From Nocardioides carbamazepini (GTDB taxonomy: Bacteria > Actinomycetota > Actinomycetes > Propionibacteriales > Nocardioidaceae), in contig NZ_JAHTLF010000013.1 of assembly GCF_024614185.1 (NCBI RefSeq), positions 238,862-302,861 of the forward strand: a stretch of DNA of 64,000 nucleotides, in the 5' to 3' direction. The notes beneath the pieces are model-generated. The model was given only the letters and a program-made list of their open reading frames with translations. It ran no database searches and was not told the DNA's origin. The first letter of the stretch is position 1; each line of letters opens with the position of its first letter. Of this stretch, positions 1 through 8,151 are shown one piece after another. The position numbers and the translations under genes were made by a program.

Positions 1-974
1 ATCCCGATCAGGCCACCCGGGCCGGCGTTCTCGCCGGCCGACTCGATGCCGGCCGCGACCGACGCCTGCAGGTTCGAGTTGCCGCGGGAGCCCGACAGGG
101 CGTCGGCACGCTGGACGTTCTTGAGCAGCTCACGGGTGTTGGCGTCGTACTCGATCGAGATGATCGCGGTCTTGACGATCTCCAGGCCGCGGTCGGTCCG
201 CCACTGGTAGTTCTGCTCGACCGCCGCCGACAGCGACTGGGCGAAGCCGATCGAGTCCTGCTGGAGCCGCGCGATCCGGTTCCCCTTGGCGGGGTCGTTG
301 GTGTACATCGAGAACGCCGGTGCCAGCGAGCCGACGACCTCGTTGAACAGCTGCTCGCCGGCAGGGTTGTCCATGTCGGTGAAGTCGAAGGGCTTCCGGC
401 CGCTGATGACCTCGGCAGGCACGAAGTTGCGGATGAACGTCAGCGGGTCGGTGATCTTCAGGGTGTAGGTGCCGCGGGTGATCGCGCCGACCTGGGTGTT
501 GAGGAAGGCGTCGTCCCAGTAGATCTCCGACTGGGTGCCGAACTTGTTGTTGGGCAGCTCCTTGAGCGTCACGAAGACGGCGTTCTGCTGGGCCGACGGG
601 CGACCACCGAACTTGAACCGCTCCCAGCTCTGCTTGATGAGCGAGTCGACGAGGCCGCCGCCGGTGAAGATCGACTGCGAGGCCGGGTCGTCGGAGTTCC
701 AGATGTAGGCACCCGGCTCGGCGGCGAAGCCGGTGAAGGCACCGTCCTCGAGGAGAACCAGGCCGTAGCCCTCCGGCACGACGATCTTGGAGCCGTTCGT
801 GATCACGCCCTCGGAGCCCTGGGTGTTGCTGCCACGGCCGGCGTTCTGTCCCTTGGCGACGGCGGGGAAGACCGCCACCGTCGAGCCGACGCCGTCCGGA
901 ACGCCGTAGAAGTCGACCCACTGGTCGGCGAGCGTGCCGCCGATCGCGCCGATCGCAGCCTGAATGAGTCCCAT
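1..974 (-). CDS. SPFH-domain (virion core/YdjI-like) protein, partial
   Basis: The reading frame starts at ATG 974 and runs off the left edge of the window with no stop, so only the first ~324 residues are visible. The N-terminus reads MGLIQAAIGAIGGTLADQWV, followed by a core with GSEGVITNGSKIVVPEGYGL and GDPLTFIRNF-like SPFH features (here TDPLTFIRNFVPAEV). This pattern resembles bacterial SPFH proteins of the YdjI type, which sit at membranes and often accompany stress or phage-shock genes. A good ribosome site (AAGGAG) lies ~9 nt upstream of the ATG. The C-terminus, often a zinc-ribbon in this family, is outside the window. Family assignment comes from the translated sequence; the exact role is not known. 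Confidence 0.75.
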   Translation of the reverse strand, partial: MGLIQAAIGAIGGTLADQWVDFYGVPDGVGSTVAVFPAVAKGQNAGRGSNTQGSEGVITNGSKIVVPEGYGLVLLEDGAFTGFAAEPGAYIWNSDDPASQSIFTGGGLVDSLIKQSWERFKFGGRPSAQQNAVFVTLKELPNNKFGTQSEIYWDDAFLNTQVGAITRGTYTLKITDPLTFIRNFVPAEVISGRKPFDFTDMDNPAGEQLFNEVVGSLAPAFSMYTNDPAKGNRIARLQQDSIGFAQSLSAAVEQNYQWRTDRGLEIVKTAIISIEYDANTRELLKNVQRADALSGSRGNSNLQASVAAGIESAGENAGPGGLIG

Positions 975-1100
975 TTCCCGATCTCCTTCACCTGACACCG
1001 AAGTGCGCCCGCGAGCGCGGGACGCAGGGCCGACACATGTCCGATGGCCGGGCGCGACAAACCTACCCCGTGGCCGTGCGGACCCGGGGCGGAAATGCCG

Positions 1101-1136
1101 ACGGCCGGTGGCCACCCTGGGGTGACCACCGGCCGT
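1101..1136 (-). terminator. Hairpin terminator after tsf
   Basis: Arms at 1101-1116 and 1121-1136 pair over 16 bp with one mismatch and a 4-nt loop. The hairpin lies 14 nt past the tsf stop on the minus strand. There is no clear T tract, which is common for high-GC terminators. Confidence 0.7.
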
Positions 1137-1149
1137 CAGGTGAGATCGG

Positions 1150-1959
1150 CTACGCGCCGACCTCGAAGCGGGCGAACCGCTTCACCGTCGTGTTCGCGGC
1201 GTCGAGGACGGCCTTGACCGTCTTCTTCGACTCCGAGACCGACTCCTGCTCGAGCAGGACGAGCTCCTTGAAGAAGCCGCCCAGACGACCCTCGACGATC
1301 TTGGCGACGGCAGCCTCGGGCTTGCCCTCCTCGATCGTCTTCTTGGTCAGGACGTCCTTCTCGGCGGCGACGATGTCCGCGGGGACCTCGTCACGGGTGA
1401 GGTACTGCGCCTTGAGGGCGGCCACCTGCATGGCCGCGCCGCGGGCGGCGGCCTCGTCGCCGTCGTACGCGACGAGCACGCCGACGGCGGGCGGCAGGTC
1501 GGCCGCACGCTTGTGCAGGTAGACCGCGACCGGGCCGTCGAAGTACGCGACGTTGCCGAGCTCGATCTTCTCACCGATCGTGATGGCGAGGTTCTCGACG
1601 ACCTGGCCCACAGTGCTGTCGCCCAGCGGCAGCGCCTTGGCGGCCTCCGTGTCGGTCGCCTCGCCCGCGGCGACCGCCTCGGCGATCTGCTGCGCCGCCT
1701 TGATGAACTCCTCGTTCTTGGCGACGAAGTCGGTCTCGGACTTCAGCTCGATGAGCGCGCCACCCGCGTTGGCCACCAGGCCGGCGGATGCCTCACGCTC
1801 GGCGCCGCGGGCGGCCGCCTTGGCGGCACCCTTGACGCGGAGCAGCTCGACGGCCTTGTCGAAGTCGCCGTCGGTCTCGTCGAGCGCCTTCTTGCAGTCC
1901 ATCATTCCGGCGCCGGTCAGCTCGCGGAGCTTCTTGACGTCAGCAGCAGTGAATGCCAT
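1150..1959 (-). CDS. tsf: Translation elongation factor Ts
   Basis: EF-Ts is the cytoplasmic nucleotide-exchange factor that recycles EF-Tu from GDP to GTP form. The protein is 269 aa, the normal actinobacterial length. The N-terminal UBA-like segment reads [20 protein letters not shown], the family signature, and a [12 protein letters not shown] motif opens the core domain. Start ATG 1959 is supported by the conserved N-terminus. It lies directly downstream of rpsB (42 nt gap), the classic rpsB-tsf operon, and is followed by a hairpin terminator. Confidence 0.98.
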   Translation of the reverse strand: MAFTAADVKKLRELTGAGMMDCKKALDETDGDFDKAVELLRVKGAAKAAARGAEREASAGLVANAGGALIELKSETDFVAKNEEFIKAAQQIAEAVAAGEATDTEAAKALPLGDSTVGQVVENLAITIGEKIELGNVAYFDGPVAVYLHKRAADLPPAVGVLVAYDGDEAAARGAAMQVAALKAQYLTRDEVPADIVAAEKDVLTKKTIEEGKPEAAVAKIVEGRLGGFFKELVLLEQESVSESKKTVKAVLDAANTTVKRFARFEVGA

Positions 1960-2001
1960 GGATCCTCGTTCGCTTTCTCGAAAGGGTGGAGGTGGAGTGG
2001 C

Positions 2002-3018
2002 TCAGGCCTCGGCCGGAGCGTCGGCCGCGGGGGCCTCCTCGGCGGCGACCTCGGCCGCGGGGGCCTCCTCGACAGCAACCTCAGCCGCGGGGGCCTCCTC
2101 GACAGCAGCCTCAGCCGCGGGGGCCTCCTCGACAGCAGCCTCGGCGGCAGGCGCCTCCTCGACAGCAGCCTCGGCGGCAGGCGCCTCCTCGACAGCAGCC
2201 TCGGGAGCAGCCTCGGCCGGAGCGTCGGCCGCGGCGGCCGGAGCAGCGGCGGCGTCACCCTCGAGCAGCTCGCGCTCCCACGCGGCGAGGGGCTCCTCGG
2301 CGGCCGGGCTCGCGGAGGAGCCGGCACCGGAGCGGGACATGAGGCCGTCGGCCGCGGCGTCGGCGATGACGCGGGTCAGCAGGCCCACCGCACGGATGGC
2401 GTCGTCGTTGCCCGGGATCGGGAAGTCGACGTCGTCCGGGTCGCAGTTGGAGTCGAGGATCGCGATGATCGGGATGCGCAGCTTGCGCGCCTCCTCGACC
2501 GCCAGGTGCTCCTTGTTGGTGTCGACGATCCACACCGCCGACGGGACCCGGGACATCTCGCGGATGCCGCCCAGGGTCTTCTCGAGCTTGGCGTGCTCCC
2601 GCTTCATCTGCAGGAGCTCCTTCTTGGTGCGGTTGGAGCCGGCCACGTCGTCGAAGTCGACGTCGTCGAGCTCCTTGAGGCGGTTGATCCGCTGGTTCAT
2701 GGTCGCGAAGTTGGTGAGCATGCCGCCCAGCCAGCGCTGGTTGACGTAGGGCATCCCGACGCGGGTCGCCTGCTCGGCGATCGACTCCTGGGCCTGCTTC
2801 TTGGTGCCGATGAACATGATCGTGCCGCCCTTGGCCACGGTCTCCTTGACGAAGGCGTAGCTGCGGTCGATGTAGGCCAGCGACTGCTGCAGGTCGATGA
2901 TGTAGATGCCGTTGCGGTCCGTGAGGATGAATCGCTTCATCTTCGGGTTCCAACGACGGGTCTGGTGTCCGAAGTGGACGCCGCTCTCGAGGAGCTGGCG
3001 CATGGTCACGACAGCCAT
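2002..3018 (-). CDS. rpsB: 30S ribosomal protein S2 with long acidic tail
   Basis: S2 is a small-subunit protein on the solvent side of the 30S head-body junction. The start at ATG 3018 is chosen because [20 protein letters not shown] is the conserved S2 N-terminus and AGGAG lies just upstream; a longer frame to 3153 has no homology support. The product is 338 aa, longer than the usual 240-270 aa, because of a C-terminal extension rich in Ala, Glu and Pro. That tail is built largely from a ten-residue [14 protein letters not shown] repeat encoded by a 30-bp DNA repeat. It is first in the rpsB-tsf operon. Confidence 0.97.
   Translation of the reverse strand: MAVVTMRQLLESGVHFGHQTRRWNPKMKRFILTDRNGIYIIDLQQSLAYIDRSYAFVKETVAKGGTIMFIGTKKQAQESIAEQATRVGMPYVNQRWLGGMLTNFATMNQRINRLKELDDVDFDDVAGSNRTKKELLQMKREHAKLEKTLGGIREMSRVPSAVWIVDTNKEHLAVEEARKLRIPIIAILDSNCDPDDVDFPIPGNDDAIRAVGLLTRVIADAAADGLMSRSGAGSSASPAAEEPLAAWERELLEGDAAAAPAAAADAPAEAAPEAAVEEAPAAEAAVEEAPAAEAAVEEAPAAEAAVEEAPAAEVAVEEAPAAEVAAEEAPAADAPAEA
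2024..2203. repeat. 30-bp in-frame tandem repeat in the rpsB tail
   Basis: Six consecutive 30-bp units begin at 2024, 2054, 2084, 2114, 2144 and 2174. They differ by a few substitutions, with GCGGGGGCCTCCTCG or GCAGGCGCCTCCTCG as the core. Each unit encodes ten residues of the acidic S2 tail, so copy-number change would keep the frame. Confidence 0.85.
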
Positions 3019-3338
3019 GATTTCTCCTGTTTCACTTGTTTCAGTTGGGGCCTGTCGTCTGCACGCGATCCGACCGCCGACCCGGAGGTCGTGCGGACTG
3101 AGGATCGACGCCCACGGGCGACCGCGGCACCTTCTCGCGGAGAGGGATGCCACGTCGTGGTCTGCGGACGAGCGAATTCCGGTCCAGGGCGGACCGGTGC
3201 CTCTCAGCGTACGACGTCAGGCACTCGACGTACCAATCCGTGCCCTCGCCCCTCCCCAGCCCCGGTCCTCCCCCGGGTCGTCCACAGACGGGACGGCGCC
3301 CACCTCGCTCCGTCCCCGTCGGCGCGCATGCTGCCGCC
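3019..3338. promoter_or_regulatory. Divergent intergenic region between rpsB and the M23 gene
   Basis: This 320-bp stretch contains no gene I can support. It must hold the promoter and leader of rpsB-tsf on the minus strand and the promoter of the peptidase gene on the plus strand. A small perfect hairpin (7-bp arms at 3179-3185 and 3191-3197) lies in the rpsB leader, about 160 nt before the start codon. A weak minus-strand promoter candidate is TTGGTA at 3231-3236 with TACGCT at 3206-3211, but its 19-nt spacer is long. Confidence 0.4.
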
Positions 3339-3929
3339 ATGACACGACTCCTCGCGTTGGCCACCGCCCTCATCCTGCTGGTCCCGTCCCCAGCCCGGGC
3401 CGAGGACCCGGTCGGCGCGTGGCCGCTCCAGCCGGTCCCGGAGGTGGTCCGCCACTTCGACCCGCCCGACTCCCCCTACGGCGCCGGCCACCGCGGCGTC
3501 GACCTGGCCGGGCGCGTGGGCCAGCCGGTGCGGACCGCGCTGCCCGGGCAGGTGGTGTTCACCGGCCGGATCGCCGGGCGCGGGATCGTGGTGGTCGGGC
3601 ACGGTGCCACGCGGACGACCTACGAGCCCGTCACGTCCTCGGCCGCCGTCGGCGCCGAGCTGGCGGGCGGCGCGGTGCTCGGCACGCTCGAGTCCATCGG
3701 GTCCCACTGTCTTCCTCGCACCTGCCTGCACTGGGGCTGGATCGACGGCGAGACCTACCTCGACCCGCTGCGTCTCGTCGGCGCCGGGCCGGTGCGACTG
3801 CTGCCGCTGTGGCGCGACCTGCCCCGGAACCGGCTGCCGCGGACCTCAGGCCCGTGGATGGGCCTGCTGGTAGGCCCGGCGCAGCCGGTCGGTGGTGACG
3901 TGCGTGTAGCGCTGGGTGGTGGCGAGTGA
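3339..3929 (+). CDS. Secreted M23-family peptidase, possibly degenerate
   Basis: The product is 196 aa with a signal peptide ([21 protein letters not shown], cleaved near Ala21) and an M23 LytM-like fold, which normally cuts peptidoglycan cross-bridges outside the membrane. The first zinc-ligand motif is present as HRGVD (His51, Asp55). The second, usually HxH, reads CLH (Cys129, His131). This CLHWG form recurs in actinobacterial proteins at this locus as I recall it, so activity may be altered or lost. Start ATG 3339 is chosen for the signal peptide; a longer frame to 3147 encodes Arg/Pro-rich nonsense. The last 84 nt overlap xerC tail to tail. Confidence 0.85.
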   Translation: MTRLLALATALILLVPSPARAEDPVGAWPLQPVPEVVRHFDPPDSPYGAGHRGVDLAGRVGQPVRTALPGQVVFTGRIAGRGIVVVGHGATRTTYEPVTSSAAVGAELAGGAVLGTLESIGSHCLPRTCLHWGWIDGETYLDPLRLVGAGPVRLLPLWRDLPRNRLPRTSGPWMGLLVGPAQPVGGDVRVALGGGE

Positions 3930-4781
3930 CGCGTGGCCGAGCAGCTCCTGCACCGAGCGCAGGTCGGCCCCGCCCTCGAGCAGATGGGTGGCCGCCGTGT
4001 GCCGGAGCCCGTGCGGTCCGAGGTCGGGCGCGCCGGGGACGTCGGCGAGCCGACGGTGCACCAGCGTCCGCACGGCCCGCTGGTCGATCCGGCCGCCACG
4101 GGCCCCGAGGAACAGGGCCGGCCCCGACCCCTGCCGCGCCAGCTCGCCACGGCCCTGGGCCAGCCAGCGGTCGAGGGCCGCGGCCGCCGGCTGCCCGAAC
4201 GGGACGGTGCGCTCCTTGCGTCCCTTGCCGAACACCCGGACGACGTTGCGATCGCGATCGAGGTCGTCGACGTCGAGGCCGCACAGCTCCCCGACGCGCA
4301 TCCCCGTGGCATACAGCAGCTCGAGCATGGCGACGTCGCGGAGCCCGACCGCGCTCCCGTCGTCCGCGAGCTCGGTCGCCGCGCCGATCAGCCGGGTGGC
4401 CTCGTCCACCCGCAGGACCTCCGGCAGGGGGTGGTGCGGCCGGGGCGAGCCGAGGGCCGAACCGACGTCGTTCGGGATCCGTCCGGTCCGGGCCAGCCAC
4501 GCGGTGAACACCCGCGCGGCGGTGGCCCGTCGGGCCAGGGTGGTGCGCGACAGGCCCAGGCTCTGCTGCTTGGCCAGCCAGCTGCGCAGGCTCCGCAGGT
4601 CGAGTTCGGTCACGTCGACGAGGCCCAGCCGGTCCGCATGCTCGACCAGTCCCGCGATGTCACCGAGGTAGGCCCGGACGCTGTGCGGAGCCAGGTCACG
4701 CTCGGCGACGAGATGGCGCTCGTAGTCGGCGAGCGTGCGCGCGAACACCTCCGGCAGCGCGTGCTCCGCCTCGTCGGTCAT
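3846..4781 (-). CDS. xerC: Tyrosine recombinase XerC
   Basis: XerC, with XerD, resolves chromosome dimers at dif during division. The 311-aa protein has the N-terminal SAM-like DNA-binding domain and the C-terminal catalytic domain. All catalytic residues are visible: Arg162 (TGMRVGEL), Lys187 (GKGRKER), His257 and Arg260 (HGLRH), His283 (GHASLATT) and nucleophile Tyr292 (RYTHV). The start overlaps the dprA stop as ATGA (4778-4781), implying translational coupling. It closes the yraN-comM-dprA-xerC run. A generic integrase is less likely given the length, the context and the absence of mobile genes nearby. Confidence 0.95.
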   Translation of the reverse strand: MTDEAEHALPEVFARTLADYERHLVAERDLAPHSVRAYLGDIAGLVEHADRLGLVDVTELDLRSLRSWLAKQQSLGLSRTTLARRATAARVFTAWLARTGRIPNDVGSALGSPRPHHPLPEVLRVDEATRLIGAATELADDGSAVGLRDVAMLELLYATGMRVGELCGLDVDDLDRDRNVVRVFGKGRKERTVPFGQPAAAALDRWLAQGRGELARQGSGPALFLGARGGRIDQRAVRTLVHRRLADVPGAPDLGPHGLRHTAATHLLEGGADLRSVQELLGHASLATTQRYTHVTTDRLRRAYQQAHPRA

Positions 4782-5926
4782 TGATCGATCGTAGAGCGCG
4801 CGTCCTCTCCCAGCCGCCAGCCCGACGGCAGCCGCTCGACGTGTCCGTCGCGGGCGAGTCCGTCCAGGAGCTGCTCGACCTCGTCGGCACCCAGGCCCGC
4901 GACCCGCGCGACCGACGCGGCGCTCGCCGGCGAGGAGACGGGAACGGCGTCGAGCACCTGTCGGGCGCGGATGGTCAACCGGTCGCGCGGCGCCTCCGGC
5001 GCGCGCCGGACGTCGAGGAGGTGCTCGCCCGGCGCGCCGAGGAGCTCCAGCACGTCGTCACCGCACGTGACGAGCGAGGCACCTCCTGCACGGATCAGCT
5101 CGTGCACTCCCTCGGAGGCCGCGCTGACCACCGGTCCGGGCACCCCCATCACGGTCCGGTGCATCCGGTCGGCCCAGGACGCGGTGTTCAGCGCGCCGCT
5201 GCGGACGGCCGCCTCGACCACGACCGTGCCGCGCGTCAGGGCGGCGATCAGCCGATTGCGGGCGAGGAAGCGGATGCTCAGCGGGGCGGACCCGGGCGGC
5301 GCTTCGGACACGACGGCGTGGTGCTCGCCCAGGTGATCGAGCATCTGCCGATGGGCGAGCGGATAGGGGCGGTCCACCCCGCAGGCGAGGACGGCGACGG
5401 TGCGACCGTCGGCGGTGACAGCCCCGCGGTGCGCGGCGTAGTCGACGCCGTAGGCCGCCCCCGAGACCACCGTCCATCCGGCCGCGCCGAGGACGGCCGC
5501 CATGTCGCCGGCCACCTCGTCGCCGTACGACGTGGAGGAGCGCGAGCCTACGACGGCGACCGCGGCACCGAGCCGGTCGATCCGGATCGGACCCCGGACC
5601 CACAGGCCGACCGGGACCTCCCCGCGGGCATGCAGCATGCCGGCGTCGGCCAGGTCGTCGAGCGAGGAGGGCCATTCGTCGTCGCCGGGGACCACGAACC
5701 TGATGCCTCGGCGAGCGGCGTCCTCGAGGACGCGTTCCGGCTGCGCGCCGGCCAGCCGACCGGCGGCCGCGACGAAGGCGGGCCTCAGGTCGGGCTGCTC
5801 CCGCAGCACCTCGAGGAATCGGATGCCTCCGAGCTCGCGGGTCAGGCCGAGGCACCGGAGGTCACCCGGCTCGGTGACGATGTTGATCGTGACGCGGGCG
5901 ATCCGCTCCTCGTCGGAGACCGTCAT
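4778..5926 (-). CDS. dprA: DNA-processing protein DprA
   Basis: DprA binds single-stranded DNA and loads RecA during natural transformation; it is widely kept even where competence is unproven. The 382-aa protein has the Rossmann-like DprA core with [26 protein letters not shown] and [12 protein letters not shown] motifs, and a C-terminal winged-helix-like region from about residue 310. Start ATG 5926 overlaps the comM stop (ATGA), and its own stop overlaps xerC. Order and coupling match the conserved yraN-comM-dprA block of actinobacteria. Confidence 0.95.
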   Translation of the reverse strand: MTVSDEERIARVTINIVTEPGDLRCLGLTRELGGIRFLEVLREQPDLRPAFVAAAGRLAGAQPERVLEDAARRGIRFVVPGDDEWPSSLDDLADAGMLHARGEVPVGLWVRGPIRIDRLGAAVAVVGSRSSTSYGDEVAGDMAAVLGAAGWTVVSGAAYGVDYAAHRGAVTADGRTVAVLACGVDRPYPLAHRQMLDHLGEHHAVVSEAPPGSAPLSIRFLARNRLIAALTRGTVVVEAAVRSGALNTASWADRMHRTVMGVPGPVVSAASEGVHELIRAGGASLVTCGDDVLELLGAPGEHLLDVRRAPEAPRDRLTIRARQVLDAVPVSSPASAASVARVAGLGADEVEQLLDGLARDGHVERLPSGWRLGEDARSTIDQ

Positions 5927-7539
5927 GCGACCCCCTCCACACCGGACCGGGGCTGGAACATGGCGAGGTCCAGCGCCTGGCCGGACCGGAGGCGCAGCGC
6001 CGTCCGCACCTCGTCGACGTCGGGCTCGACGTCACGACCGGTCCGGACCGAGCGCACGTCGGCCACCGTCCACGCCAGCCGATGGACCCGCACGGCGCCG
6101 CGGGCGCTGAGCCGGCCGGCGAGCATCTCGGCGTCGATCAGCTGCTGGGCCGCGGTCGGCAGCGGCCAGGTGTCCTTGAGGCGCGGGCTCGGGATGTGGG
6201 CGTTCAACCGCCAGCTGCGCCCCACGAACCGGTCCGCCTGCCGCGCTCGCGCGGCCGCCACCCGCTCGCGCACCTCGGCCGACGACTCGACGGCACGGAA
6301 GGGGTCGTGGCTGGCGGGCGACGCAGGCTGCACATGGCGCACGATGTCGATCCGGTCGATGATCGGACCGGACATCCGCGCGCGGTAGGCACGACGCACG
6401 GTCTCGGCACACGTGCATCGGTTGGACCGCGCCGCCCGCGTGAAGTTGCCGCAGGGGCAGGGATTGCTCGCCAGCACCAGGATGCCGCCGGCGGGCAGCG
6501 TCACCGACTCGTCGCGCCGCGCGACGGTGACGTCACCGTTCTCGAGCGGCTGCCGCAGCGCCTCGATGACATCGGAGCGGAACAGCGGGAACTCGTCGAG
6601 GAACAGGACGCCGCAATGGGCGCGGCTGATCTCGCCGGGCTGCACCCGCCCGGAGCCGCCCCCGACCACGCTGACCTTGCTGGCGTCATGGTGGGGCGCG
6701 GCGAACGGAGGACGGAGGACCATCCCCTGTCCGGGGTCGAGCGCGCCGGCCAGGGAGTGGAGGGCCGTCAGCTCCAGCGACTCCTCCGACGTGAGGTCCG
6801 GGAGGATGGTGGGCAGGCGCTCGGCCAGGCTGGTCTTGCCGCATCCCTTGGGTCCCGACAGCTGCACCGGATGGCCTCCGGCCGCGGCGACCTCGACGGC
6901 GTACTTCTCCTCGGTCATCCCGCGCAGGTCGGCGAGGTCGAGCTCGTCGAGGCGCTCGTCGCCGCGCCACGTGACCAACCGGAGCCCGGTGGCGGCGGCC
7001 ACCGGTGGCGCCGGGGGCGGCTCCTCGCCACCGAGCGACGCGACCACCTGCCCGAGGGAGCGGACACCGATGACCTCGAGGTCGGGCACCATCATCGCCT
7101 CGCGGACCTGGGGCTCGGGGACGTAGATGCGGCGGACGCCGCCCGCCGCCGCGGCCAGTGCCATCGGCAGCACGCCCAGTGCGGGACGGAGCCCACCCGC
7201 CAGGGTCAACTCGCCGACGAAGGCGGTCCGGTCGAGCCACGCGGGCTCCAGCTGCCCGTCCGCCGCCAGCAGGCTGACCGCCATCGCCAGGTCGAAGTGC
7301 GTGCCGGACTTCCGGAGATCGGCCGGCGAGAACAGGACGGTGCACCGCTTGGTCGCGGGCCACCGCAGGTCGGAGTTGATCAGCGCCATCCGGACCCGGT
7401 CGACGCCCTCGCGCAGGAGCGAGTCGGCCCGCCCCACGACCACCGTCGTCGGCTGCCCGACCGACACGTCGGTCTGGACGTCGATGAGGTGCCCGACCGC
7501 TCCGTCGAGCGCGACACAGCACGCGGTCGCGAAGGGCAT
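5923..7539 (-). CDS. comM: YifB/ComM family Mg-chelatase-like AAA+ ATPase
   Basis: ComM-type helicases promote branch migration during integration of transforming DNA. The 538-aa protein starts at ATG 7539 with [20 protein letters not shown], the conserved N-terminus; the frame continues upstream to 7800 but overlaps yraN out of phase. An N-terminal Lon-like (ChlI) domain is followed by the AAA+ core with Walker A GPKGCGKTS and Walker B VLFLDEFPLF, a Cys-rich CPCGN insertion, and the C-terminal Mg-chelatase domain. Start and stop overlap yraN (TGATG) and dprA (ATGA). Confidence 0.95.
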   Translation of the reverse strand: MPFATACCVALDGAVGHLIDVQTDVSVGQPTTVVVGRADSLLREGVDRVRMALINSDLRWPATKRCTVLFSPADLRKSGTHFDLAMAVSLLAADGQLEPAWLDRTAFVGELTLAGGLRPALGVLPMALAAAAGGVRRIYVPEPQVREAMMVPDLEVIGVRSLGQVVASLGGEEPPPAPPVAAATGLRLVTWRGDERLDELDLADLRGMTEEKYAVEVAAAGGHPVQLSGPKGCGKTSLAERLPTILPDLTSEESLELTALHSLAGALDPGQGMVLRPPFAAPHHDASKVSVVGGGSGRVQPGEISRAHCGVLFLDEFPLFRSDVIEALRQPLENGDVTVARRDESVTLPAGGILVLASNPCPCGNFTRAARSNRCTCAETVRRAYRARMSGPIIDRIDIVRHVQPASPASHDPFRAVESSAEVRERVAAARARQADRFVGRSWRLNAHIPSPRLKDTWPLPTAAQQLIDAEMLAGRLSARGAVRVHRLAWTVADVRSVRTGRDVEPDVDEVRTALRLRSGQALDLAMFQPRSGVEGVA

Positions 7540-7904
7540 CAGGACAACCCCCGCACGTGATCGACGACCGCCGGCCCCTGCCGGGGCCGGAGCACGGCGA
7601 CGAGGTCGATGCGGATCCCGTCGGGTCGCACGCCCCTCTCGATCGCCCACCTCTCCCCCAATCGCCTGAGACGATCGAGCTTGGCGTCCGTGATCGCCTC
7701 GTGCGGAGTGCCGGCCACGAGCGAGGTGCGGGTCTTCACCTCGCACACGACGAGGGTCGACCCGTCGCGCAGCAGGATGTCGATCTCGCCCTCGCCGCAT
7801 CGCCAGTTCCGCTCCAGGACCGTCATCCCGAGCTCACCGAGGTGGCGAGCGGCCACGTCCTCACCGTAGGCGCCGATCGCCTGGCGTGCCTGTGCTGTCG
7901 TCAT
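7539..7904 (-). CDS. YraN family (UPF0102) endonuclease-like protein
   Basis: This 121-aa protein belongs to the YraN/UPF0102 family, which has a restriction-endonuclease-like fold with motifs [19 protein letters not shown] and CEVKTRT (Glu/Asp/Glu-Lys active-site pattern). Its biological role is unresolved. Start ATG 7904 was chosen because [16 protein letters not shown] is the usual N-terminus; the frame extends to 8027 with unrelated Arg-rich residues. It is first in the yraN-comM-dprA-xerC run and overlaps comM by one base. Confidence 0.92.
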   Translation of the reverse strand: MTTAQARQAIGAYGEDVAARHLGELGMTVLERNWRCGEGEIDILLRDGSTLVVCEVKTRTSLVAGTPHEAITDAKLDRLRRLGERWAIERGVRPDGIRIDLVAVLRPRQGPAVVDHVRGLS

Positions 7905-8040
7905 GCCGGCCAGCGTGGCCCGCGTCCGCGAGATCGGACGCCGGACCCCCGCCTCCCTGGGGACAACCGGTGCCGATACGTCCCCTGTGGAGGCCCAACG
8001 GCTCCTGCCGTGACCAGAGGTGGTCATGTGGCGGCATCAC

Positions 8041-8092
8041 CGTCAGGTCGCCGATGTCCTGATGCAGAACTGTCACCGATGTCCTGAGACAC
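8041..8092. repeat. Orphan IS-like end (possible IS481-type terminal repeat)
   Basis: Two copies of CCGATGTCCTGA lie at 8051-8062 and 8076-8087. Read on the minus strand from 8092, the block begins TGTCTCAGGACATCGGTGAC and then repeats the CAGGACATCGG core. As I recall, this duplicated motif resembles the ends of actinobacterial IS481-family elements. No transposase or second end is seen nearby, so if the reading is right this is a solo remnant. Confidence 0.4.
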
Positions 8093-8115
8093 CACCTGGG
8101 GGGGCGCGAGGAGTC

Positions 8116-8145
8116 TTGATTGTTCGAACATGTGTTCGATAGGAT
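8116..8145 (+). promoter_or_regulatory. Leaderless promoter with LexA (SOS) box
   Basis: TTGATT at 8116-8121 and TAGGAT at 8140-8145 form a -35/-10 pair with an 18-nt spacer. The spacer holds TCGAACATGTGTTCGA at 8124-8139, a perfect inverted repeat matching the actinobacterial LexA consensus TCGAAC-N4-GTTCGA. The start ATG at 8152 sits about 7 nt after the -10, so the transcript is probably leaderless. LexA binding here would block the promoter. Confidence 0.8.
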
Positions 8146-8151
8146 GAGCGC

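Noticed and set aside
2024..2203. Repeat array resembling a CRISPR
   Set aside because: Units are adjacent without spacers and are in frame with the rpsB tail; a coding tandem repeat explains them.
1513..3342. Long plus-strand open frame
   Set aside because: Complement of tsf and rpsB; high-GC codon use opens long antisense frames. The same reason removes similar long frames over ffh, smc, recG, the DAK2 gene and leuC.
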